This document shows, in pieces, positions 54,759 through 64,000 of a stretch of DNA of 64,000 nucleotides (positions are counted from its first letter, which is position 1; each line of letters starts with the position of its first letter). Position numbers and translations under genes: made by a program. Origin of the DNA: Calocera cornea HHB12733 (Eukaryota; Basidiomycota; Dacrymycetes; Dacrymycetales; Dacrymycetaceae); contig KV423916.1 in NCBI GenBank assembly GCA_001632435.1, positions 1 to 64,000 of the forward strand, written 5' to 3'. A model generated the notes under the pieces. That model had not been told where the DNA came from, ran no database searches, and saw only the letters and a list, made by a program, of their open reading frames with translations.

Positions 54759-57700
54759 GCTTTGAGCGTGCTGTTGCGGGTATAGGAGGGACGGGGGGAA
54801 TGGGGAGCCAGCACGAGGAGGAGCACACGGTGTCATCACATCATCCGCACGCACGTACCGTCCATGAAGCACGAACGTTCGGCAGCCGGGCTGCGTGCCG
54901 TGGATGTGCCGGCTGGGTGCCATAGCATGGGGATCAAGGGGGCACGGTGCCGGGATCACGATTATGACCGGGTTGGGACGGGAGAGGGCGCCGTGCATCA
55001 CGCTGACGATGCTGACGACACCGCACCGCCTTCCCCTCCGCCGTTCGCTGCTCTTCCGCTTCGTATGCGATATATTGCCCACCGTTTCGCGTCTTCGCAC
55101 GGCAAGCGTGCTATATTCGCGCTCGCGTGCAATGTAACCTGCCCGGTATGGCAAGCCCGGCTTCGGCGCGCGGCATCAAGGAATCCAAGATCCGCTCGGC
55201 GCAATGGGCGGAGGGCGAACCTGCATCAGCGTGTCCTCGCCCGCCAGCGAACGTCCGAAGCTCAGCTGCCACGCACTCATCAGCGGGGACACAATCATCA
55301 GCGCCATCTGCGTCTTTATCGGGCCACAGATGCGGGCGCAGATGCCCAGCTAGGGCTTCATGCTTCGCCTAAACCGATACTCAGCAGGATCTAAAGGGGG
55401 TGCGCGCTGCGCTCCCGCCGGCGCGGGCGCCGCCTGCCGTTCCAGGGGCAGGGGCAGGGAGCTGGCGCCTGCCGTTTACAGAGTGCGGAGCAGGGGCCCG
55501 GTGGGCTCGTGCTGTTGCTGTGCTCGCGCTGGGTGACCAGCACGGCGGGTTCGCCGGCCGACAGTGACTCGAGCATTGTTGTTGTGCGTGACGCGATGAT
55601 CGTCCATCATTCACCATTCACCTGGCTGTTGGCGCCGTTCTGAGCTTCCACGTCGGCAGACGCATCGCCTGACCAGGTCAGCAGGCTGCTCCCAGGCGCC
55701 TGGCGCACAATTACGGCGGGATTGCGTGAACCGTACACCCCGATAGGACGACAATGCCATGCTCTGCGGCTGCGCGGCGCGTTCGATCCCAAGCACCAGA
55801 GCTTCGCGATGCCAAACGAGGCCGATACGCAGATAGGCGATGCCGATTCACCCGCCGCCAGCCGGTCGGACCAGGCACCGTCCTGCCGCCCTTCCTCTCC
55901 AACATTCGCACTCTTCTGCCGCCTGGGTTCGTGCTCGTGCGCCCCAATGCGTGCTGGTATTCGCAGCATCCTGCACGTGGAGATAGCAGGATCCCTTACC
56001 GCGGGTGGGATGTGCGTTTCCTCTTCTGGAGAAGGGCCGCGCAGCTGGCGGTGTGCTGGAAATGGACGTGTGCACGTGCGGTTGCGGCTCGCGCACGATC
56101 ACCACTGCGAGTGCGACTGATACCGCGATGGCACTCATGGCGCGAATGGCGCGAATGATATGATATTCTGGGCAAAGAAAAGAAGAGAGGGCCAGAAGAG
56201 GGCACCCGGAAAGCTGCCGGTTCTCCTCTCCTCTCTTCGGGCGTAGCGCCAGGACATCATCTATTTACCGGCCTGCTGCGGCGGCACACAGCCTGCAGCG
56301 GGACATTGCTCGAAAGGGGCAGCAGCGCCGGCGGCCGGGGCGCCGATGTTCGGCTGGCCGGCTGGGTCGGCGGACGTTGCTCGAGATGGAAAGGCGCGAG
56401 CGGCGAGAGAAGGAAGGGGACTTACTACTGCTGACAGGGCGGACGGCGGCTTTCAGAGCCCGATCGGGAACACCGTACCGTCACGGTACGCCCTCTGGGT
56501 GCTGCGCGCCGGATTTAGGAAAGAGCTCGGTTTTCTTGGGAGGGTGGGGACGTGGAGTCGCGTACTCATGGACTGTACTGGACTGGAGATCGATGGGGGT
56601 GCGAATGACTAACCGGTCGATGGGGGCGATGATGGAGCGATTGGGCTGAAACGATGGATGCGGCGATAACCTCCTTCCCGGATCTACGAGTGAGTGCGCT
56701 AAGTGGTAGTATGCAACCCATCCACACAGTTATTCCACACATCGACGCATCCGACTATCCACCTATCGCCAACCCTACGCAAACGCAACCCGATTATGGC
56801 CCCTGTGTCTCACCGCGTCGCTCCGAGACCGAAACGTTATTGTTGGGTAAGGGAAGCACGGAGAAGGAATGAAGGAGAACAGAGTGGAGGCCCCCGCGGC
56901 TCCTCCACGCACGCGGCGGGGTGGTCTCCCACCGGGTCGGACCGTGCCAAGCCTGCCTTGCACGCGGGTGTTGACGTACTGCGTATGCTGGGTGTGCTGG
57001 ATGCGGCGATAATAGAATGGGATGCCGGGACTGGGAGCGCATGGCGCAAGATATGAAAACCCCGCGCATTGATCTGAGCATGAGAGCATGAGAGCATGAG
57101 AGCATGAGATGAGGATCTGAAACATGGCATGTTGATAATGAATGAGGTGTATAGCCGACGATGATACGCACAGCACAGGTGCAGATAGGAACGATAGCGT
57201 TATCTGGACTGATACTGTATCTAGCTGTACAGTACCTGTTGCTGGCGATATGAGCTGAGACGCACCGGGCAGGCAGTACGGGGATTGCAGGCGATAGGAG
57301 CTGCATCGTCTATCGTTCGTTGATAGCGACGAACCATAGCATCGGGCGGGCATGTGCGGCCAACTTCGTGGACATTCTATCACTGCTCCTCCCGAAGAAG
57401 GTCAAGCCCCGGGGACAGCGCCTTCGTTCCTTCGCGACCCGGTAGGCGCCCGAGCGGCCCCGCAGATCGACAATACCATTCAAGCAGTGCGAGCGCCGAA
57501 AGAAGCGCTCGAGCTGCTCGATCTCATGACGCCTGTGAGCACTCGCTTTTCCTACATATTCTGCATGGGTGGGTCCTTCAATTAGTCATCGGTTCTATAC
57601 TGGGCTATCATCCGCCGTCCTCTCCTCGTCCGAAGTCGGTATCCATCGTGTGTATTCTGTACAATGAGCTCTATAGCCGCCGATATCTCGCCGATATCGG

Positions 57701-57908
57701 CGGCGGCGGGCGAGCATCGGTACCCCCAATGTCGGTGCGGTGCCCGCCAGTCCTCTCCGATCCAACGACCAACTGAGCAGGTTTCTATTCCCTCCGATCC
57801 ATCCGCTGCACAGTGCCCGCCCACGGTCCATCATTCTCACCCCTCCCCGTCTCCCTTCACTCCAATCGCCCGCCCACCGCCAACCCGCTGCACAGCTCGA
57901 GCACTTGC
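54759..57908. other. Gene-poor stretch
   Basis: About 3.1 kb without a supported gene. ORFs of up to 224 codons overlap each other on both strands in GC-rich DNA and have no motifs. Contains the 8-bp tandem repeat at 57076-57107 and a CGCCGATATCGGCG palindrome at 57689-57702. Confidence 0.5.
57076..57107. repeat. (GAGCATGA)4 tandem repeat
   Basis: Four perfect copies of an 8-bp unit. Confidence 0.9.
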
Positions 57909-60020
57909 CTACTTCTTTCCAAACTCCTCCCTCCCCTTGGCGTCCTCCTTGGCCCACACGCTCACGCTCTTTGCCGGGCACCTGAACTCGCCCGACCCGT
58001 CCTCGCCGATGGTGACCACCCCGGTGTGCCAGCCCAGCACGTCGGTCCACTTCTCGCCGGCATGCTCGTTTCCTACGTTGAGCGTCTTGACCCTGCACTG
58101 TCGTCAGCTGGCCGTATCATGAGACCTGGGAAGGAGCCGAGCACGCACCCCTCGTCCCCGTTACACAGCACCACTGCGCACCCATCGTGCTGCTCGTCGC
58201 CCGTGCGCACCCAGGCGACGCAGTTCGGGTGGTCCCACGTGTCCTTGAGCTCGCCATAGGCGAACAACTTGCGGGCGCGGATGAGGTCCGCGAGCTGGTT
58301 CATGGGCTCCTGCGGGTTGTCCCCGCCGCAGCCATACAGGTCACCCCAGAATACGCATCTGCAGGGGAGGGAGGGGTTAGCGTTCGCGGCTGCGAGATTG
58401 GGAGGGAAGGCGCACGGGTAGCCGTCTGGGCGGAGGAGGATGAGCGCGTACGCGAGTGGCTTGAACCAAGCTGCGACCCAACTCTCGAGCGACTGGCCAA
58501 CCTGCGTGTCGTGGTTGTCCACCAGCGTGCTACACAACCATCAGCCCCAGTCCATCCAAGGCACCCAGCAAGACGGCGTACACAGCGTCAATAGGCCTGC
58601 TCTGCACGACGGTGCCATCCCAGATCTTTTCGAGCGCAAAGTCAACGCCCGCATCGCCGGCCTGCTTGAAATTGTAGTGCAGCGGCGCGTCGAACACGCT
58701 GAACTGGGTGCCGAGCGCGGAGAGGTACTCCTCGAGGTCTGCCAGCGAGTCCTGCCAGTACTCGCCCACGGCGAACATGGCGGGCTTTTGCGTCTCCTCA
58801 CGCACGGTCTTGATGAACTCGGCGATGAATCCTCGGTCGATATGCTGGAATTGGGGGATAAGGGTCAGCTGGTGTGCACGGGAGGAGTGGGAAACGCCGC
58901 GCACCTTAATGGCGTCGAAGCGGAAGCCGGCGGCGCCGATCTCGTCGATGATCCACTTGCCCCACTTGATGATGTCCGCCCGCGCCTCGGGATGCTCATG
59001 GTCGATGTCCGCGCCCACTGTGCACCAGTATCAGCACAGAACCGTCCATCATCCACCAGCGCCGGCAGCGGCCCACCTGCTGCCCACGAGCCAGCGCATA
59101 TATGCGTACACCCGCGGACGGCAGGCAGCAGACGATAAGAGCGACATCAAGGACGCACTCAGGTAATCATAGTTCGCATGCTCCTTGTTGACGTTCTTGG
59201 CCCACGTCTTGCCTTCCCCGTGGATCTTGAAGATGCTCGTCTTCTTGGTCTTGTTGTCGTAGTCGACGCCCGTGAAGTGGTTGAAGTTCCATTTGAGGTC
59301 GGAGTACTAAGGGCGGGGTGGTCAGCGCGGATGCTAGGGGAAGCTAGGGGAAGGGAGGAGTGTACCTTGTCACCGCGGCCCGGGAACTCGAACCCTGTCC
59401 AACCCTGCGCTCATCAGCGACCGCCGAGCACCAAGAAGCTATCCTGGCAGACCTCAATATCATACTGTCCCGAGATCTCCTTTGTCCTATCGTTCTCGTC
59501 CACCTCCACAATGGCGAACGTCTCCGCCTTATCCGCGCCGAACCGGTGGTTCAGCACCGCGTCGACGTAGCAGACGATGCCGGCCTTCTTGGCCGTGGCG
59601 ATGAGGTCGATGAGCTCTTCCTTGGTGCCCCAGTTGGTGCGCTTCCCGCCCTTCTGGTCGAACTCGCCCAGGTCGTAGATGTCGTAGATGTCGTACCCGA
59701 CACTGTCCTGCCCGGCGGCTTTGGTGGGCGCTGCGCGCGTGCGGGAGGCCTGTGTTAGCTCCGTGTATGCGCCTCAGTAGGGGGAGGGGCGTACGAGGCA
59801 GCCAGAGCGCGGTCAGGCCCATGTCCGCCAGCGTTGGCACGAGCTCCTTGAGCTTCCTCCAGTGCACGCCGCCGCCTTCGCAGTACCACTCGAAGGCCTG
59901 CATCTGCGCGCGACGGGGAAGGGAATGTCAGCCCGGTTGTTCGGAAGGGAGAAAGGGACCCAGTACCATGGTATGGTTGCCCTCTACCCCGGAGTAGGCG
60001 GCGTTCGCGTCGTGGGACAT
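57909..60020 (-). CDS. Alpha-amylase, GH13 family, intracellular type
   Basis: Glycoside hydrolase family 13 enzyme that cuts alpha-1,4-glucans. It starts MSHDANAAYSGVEGNHTM at 60020, with no signal peptide, and joins MQAFEWYCEGGGVHW, the start typical of the liquefying/cytosolic GH13_5 group. Conserved regions in order: GYDIYDIYDLGEF, region I VDAVLNHR, KWNFNHFTGVDYD, region II GFRFDAIKH (catalytic Asp nucleophile), region III AVGEYWQD (Glu acid/base), region IV LVDNHDTQ (transition-state Asp), then VFWGDLYG. The C-terminal beta domain (CAVVLCNGDEG, GEDGSGEFRCPAKSVSVWA) ends GREEFGKK at 57909. About nine introns give roughly 520-530 residues. All three catalytic acids are present. A role in intracellular glycogen or in cell-wall alpha-glucan metabolism is inferred. 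Confidence 0.9.
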
Positions 60021-63000
60021 GGTGTAGTAAAGGTCTTGAGGGTATGTTCTAGCAAGAGGGGGCTATCTTCTAGTCGTGTCGGTCGTCAGGAAGCAGCAAC
60101 GATAGCGCCCTCCATGCGCTCTTATAGCAATCGCACGCCCATCGGCGCACACGCACGCAGCGTGTCTTGGCGTGCCTGTAGCGCCGGCTTGGGCAAGGGA
60201 TCGCAGGGGATGGATGGCAAGGGCAGACGATGATGATGTCATTTGCGCGAGCGAGGGATAAGGGACGCGTGAGTCAAGGCACGTTCTCGGGCTTGCAGAT
60301 CTTCCCCTCCCAATCAACACAGTGCGCCTGTTTACCTGTCTCACTACTGCAAAGTCCTATCGTATTCACTTCCCCAAGGCTTGCCCCTGCGCCGTGCCTG
60401 ATTCTGCCGGCCGTGGCCAACCCGGGCTTGGACCCGTAACGCGTCATGAGCGCGTCATGAGCGCGTCGGCCCCCGCACCGCGACTCTCCGGTGGGTGTCG
60501 CCATCCTCTGGGACAACGCTACCGCGAGTCGGGCGCTGTCGACTGCGTGGGCGCTCCGGATCTTGTCACTGTCAACGTCGCCATAGATCCGCCGTTCTTT
60601 GGCAGCTAGAACCCCTTCAGCGACAGTGAGCGCGTTTGTCGTTTGCCCCGCGTGACTTTGCTGAAACTGTATCTACAGGCAACTGATTGGCGGCGGAACA
60701 ACATCGAAGTCCCTCCCACAACGCTCAAAGCCCATCAACGTGCCCACCCAGAGGGTATAACACGCGCACATACACCACAGTCGATGATCCGCAGCCTTCG
60801 CTATGGAACAGCACACGCGCTTCTTCGCTTCGCCAGCCCAGCACAAGGGATAGATGCGCCTCCAATTGCACAACCCTGCCCACCCGTTTGCTAGGCCGAA
60901 TGGACTTGCTCCGCAGGGGTTTCGAGAGGCCACACACGGCGTCGCCGCACTGATGTGATCTGGGACTCCTTTACCGCGTTGATCCTTTATCCCCCCTGGC
61001 GCCGCTGAAACCGCATCTCACTGCGCCCGATTGGCCGCGCAACAGCACGAACCCCATCCACGCCGTTATCGAGAAACGGCAATCACCGTCGGCCATGGGT
61101 CCCCTCACCGGATCAGCAATTTTCAACGCCGGAACCGCCCCGGGCGCGGCCGTAAACCCCTGTACCGCCGCCGCGCAGCTCAACCACGCGTCCGTGCCGT
61201 AATCCTCACTGTCATTATACTCGCGTGGCCATTCAATGGCAGAATCCGTAACCTGTCTCTCTCTTGTTCTTACCCAACCTTCCAATCGCGCCCGCGAGAA
61301 GCGGAGCAACCGCCAATCGCTTCGCTTCGCTGCACCCCGCCCCGCGCGCGCCAGTGTGGCACAGAAGCTACAGCCCATCACCATTCAGCCCAGTGACGGC
61401 AGCCCTCCCGGGCGCAGTAGTGCCGTCAGAATGTCGCCCGACGCCTTCAGCACCCTTCGCCCCTCGGGCCGAAGGCGGACCGTGCGCCCGTGCGTCCGTG
61501 TGCTCGAGAGCGACGGGCGCGATGGCCGCTCTGTACGACCGCGCGCTGCATCACGCAGGCGGCCCAGCGCGGGCAGAGGGGACAGATGGCCAACCTTCGA
61601 GATCACTGCGAGGTGATGCGAGACCGGAGGTTGCCCCGGCGCCGGTCGGGCTGGCCGCGGCGAGGGGCGGGGCACCCGGGGCAAGCAGGATCACATCCCC
61701 GCCACAAGTGGGCGATACGTTGGATACAGCCGCTCCACCATCTTAACAAGCCCCTGGTGCATCCCCCTCTGAGCGTCAAGTTACAGAAACGAAACGGTTC
61801 TTCCCGGGCCGGGGCGCCTGCTGGCAATTCAGACCACGCACTTCTCTTGTTGGCACCAAAAGAGGCCGCAACGCGAGACCGAAAGTGTGCGGCCCACCTG
61901 CCAGTGGCCTCGCGCGCCATTGTTGGGCCGCCTGGCTGCGAATGCGCTCTGCCCTCACACCCGGCACGCTCCAGGAATAAGCATTCGGGCTGCAGACCGC
62001 TCGTCGGGCCCGACGGGTCCCCGAGGCCCCCGCCGCCGGTGGTGACGGTGGCTGTTTCGGATGATTTCTGGTGCATTGCGTGCGAGGCCCGGCCTGGTAT
62101 GCATATCCGCGGGGATCCGTCGGTCCCACTCCCACAAGAATGTCGCAAGGCCGGGAAATCGAAACCCTGCATCAGTCGCATCACTGTTCCCAGCAACCAC
62201 CGCCGGATCGATATCAGGCAATCGCGCGGTGGAAAGATGGATACATCTTTTCGCGCCGGGCTTCCAGTTCCTTGTTACGGAAATGTGTATGAGAAGGGTT
62301 GTTGGCCGTGTCCGCGACCCAGGCCACAGGGAAAATGTATGACGCTTCTTGTCCTTCGTCCTTCGGCGGCGCCTTTGCAATATGTAGTATGATCTTGATC
62401 GGCTCATGCGCACAGTCCTTCATTCCTCTCCGTGGAGTCACCTTGGTATGCAGGCATATGATCGGGGTAAGACAGTCTGTCCACCGCGGCCAAGGAGGCC
62501 GATCGGGAGGCGTCGCGGTCCCATAGAGGGCCGGCGGCCTGCACTTGCGCGATTGACAAAGGCCGTTCAGCGCGTGAATCCATACCGTCTCTGCGCGTTC
62601 CTGTGCCATTCTTTTCGCTTAAGTATGGGCGGATTTGCATCTGATGAGATAGGCTCTTTTGACACGTTCCCGGAACCAGAAGGACAAGGAACGAGTAGGG
62701 GCGACAGTCAGCGAGCATTCTTCGGGCATCGTGATTGTGGCATCTTTCTCGACGGTGGACCAAAGAGTTTGAAACAATGAAGCCACTAGACCGTTTCGGG
62801 AGCCGGCGGTGAGGACCCATCCAGTGGGCGACTGCATGGACAATGCGCGCGGGCCAAATCGCATATCGACGGCCCGTCCGATCATTAAAGCTGTCCACGC
62901 CGTCCCGATGAATTGTTTTGCATCCGATCTACATCAAACACCGCCGAGGCCCTATTACGTACGCGATTCTCCACACCAAATTTGGCCCCGCGGATTACCA

Positions 63001-63472
63001 TACTCGAGACATTCTCTCTGCAAGTCATGAATAATATCGACGACGCCCTGTTTGTCCATGGTGAAGCTTGCTAATGCACCCAAGATGATACTGGTCTCGG
63101 CTCATGAATGCAGAGTTTTCTCGGCGCCTATGCCGAGCGTGCGAGACATCGCCGATATACACTTCCGGCTGTCGGCGGAGCACCGGCGGAAGAAGGCGGG
63201 GAAGCTCGTGGCACTCCCTCCCGAAGACTAGCTAGCGACCCTGGTCAGCCCTGAAGCGCTATAAAGTATCGGAAGGCTTACATATACGATTCGGTACCAC
63301 TCTGCCAGGTTTTCCGCGCCCTTCAAGTCTCGCATCGCAAACTGCCATTGACCAGCTCTGCATAGCCAGCAGCTGGCTGGAACCTACAGCGCGAGCCGCC
63401 CAACCGAACCCTCGAAGCGGTTCAAATCGGCACCAGTATCGTGCAACAGCCCGCTCAACCGGGCCATGCCGA
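60021..63472. other. Gene-poor stretch
   Basis: 3.4 kb with no supported gene. The longest ORF (61490-62392, 300 codons, plus) is Arg/Pro-rich and mirrored by an equally long antisense ORF, as expected by chance in GC-rich DNA. I see no transposon termini. Confidence 0.5.
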
Positions 63473-63939
63473 GTGATGAGCGCATACGACGACTACATAT
63501 TCCACAGGCCTGCGATCCGCGACCTCCCTTTTCTGTCCGCACCCTGCACCGGATCACGCCCGCGGCAACTTGATGCTTCTCTCGTGTTGCCTACAAGTAA
63601 TGGGTCACTTCTGAGCTGGAACCCGCAGAGAGCACTGTCGATCTCTTGCAATTTCCCCCTCCAATTAAAAGGTGCTCTCCCTGGTAAGGCATGTGTATGT
63701 TTGTAAACGCCTGTCACTGAACTGCATGGCCGCTCCCAGTAATGCAACTGTTATCAGCGGAGATAGTAATGGTATCCCCTTCCAGCGGAGACCCTTGGAT
63801 ATCACCAGTTCTCCAATGCACATATGGAAGCAAGGACGGACAATACACCAAGCTCAAAGACTGCGAGAAGCCAACCTGTTCGAACTCAGACTTTTGGGAT
63901 CCCGAGGCCAAGGCCCCCACGTCGCCGCCGAAGAAATGA
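63473..63939 (+). CDS. Hypothetical two-exon protein
   Basis: Unrecognised. Exon 1 starts MSAYDDYIFHRPAIRDLP at 63473. A 56-nt intron (63684-63739, GTAAGG..CCCAG) keeps frame into MQLLSAEIVMVSPSSGDP, and the stop is at 63939, about 135 residues. The second exon holds CTYGSKDGQYTKLKDCEKPTC and a Lys/Pro-rich end (EAKAPTSPPKK). No signal peptide and no known domain. The matched phase across a good donor and acceptor supports it, but exon 1 has weak coding character and the true start may lie upstream. Confidence 0.4.
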
Positions 63940-64000
63940 GAACTTGTGTACATTTCGTGCGTCCGGTCTTTCGTCCCTTTGTTCTGAAGTTCTCTTTCTT

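Noticed and set aside
54480..55154. 224-codon minus-strand ORF
   Set aside because: It runs straight through the TATA box and leader of the small Cys gene and has no recognisable motif.
61490..62392. 300-codon plus-strand ORF
   Set aside because: Overlapped by a comparable antisense ORF, Arg/Pro-rich composition, no domain or splice support; expected by chance in GC-rich DNA.

Overview
This window is nuclear DNA from a filamentous basidiomycete, most likely an Agaricomycete. The genes are dense, lie on both strands and are split by many introns of about 45-60 nt with GT..AG ends and CTAAC/CTGAT-like branch sites. Promoters are pyrimidine-rich, and the gene set is eukaryotic: HP1, DNA primase, eIF2-alpha, a mitochondrial dehydrogenase kinase, Argonaute, RBR ubiquitin ligases, a Fet3 ferroxidase and RTA1-type proteins. 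I saw no rRNA, tRNA, CRISPR array or intact transposon. All gene models were spliced by eye using donor/acceptor sites and reading phase.

Layout. 1-1262: seven inverted repeats packed into the first 351 bases, then AT-rich DNA with degenerate telomere-like words. 1263-8863: HP1 (-), an NAD(P)-binding protein (-, with a frame break), DNA primase small subunit (+), an unrecognised conserved protein (-) and a berberine-bridge-type FAD oxidoreductase (-). 10016-20076: BCAS3-like protein (+), MFS sugar transporter (-), M17 leucine aminopeptidase (-) and eIF2-alpha (+). 21093-27461: CCCH zinc-finger protein (+), a 585-base assembly gap (25214-25798) and a PDK/BCKDK-type kinase (+) whose 5' end is lost in the gap. 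27483-28272: a pentanucleotide microsatellite and an old ~80-bp minisatellite. 29176-40142: TauD dioxygenase, two tandem RBR E3 ligase genes, a Fet3 ferroxidase and a UCH-type deubiquitinase, all (+). 41695-48492: three RTA1-family paralogues, one inverted relative to the other two. 49884-53542: a complete Argonaute. 54041-60020: a small Cys-containing ORF (-) and a cytosolic alpha-amylase (-), separated by a long gene-poor stretch. 60021-64000: mostly no recognisable genes, with one small two-exon candidate at the end.

How it fits together. There is no single pathway cluster. Local themes are ubiquitin handling (two RBR ligases and a UCH), silencing (HP1 and Argonaute at opposite ends), iron uptake (a ferroxidase with an ATCTGATAA-type GATA site in its promoter but no permease partner in the window) and membrane stress (the RTA1 trio). 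The most interesting observations are the hairpin cluster at the start, a one-nucleotide exon or twin intron in Argonaute, the second RBR gene that appears to have lost its last RING2 cysteines, and the iron-GATA site.
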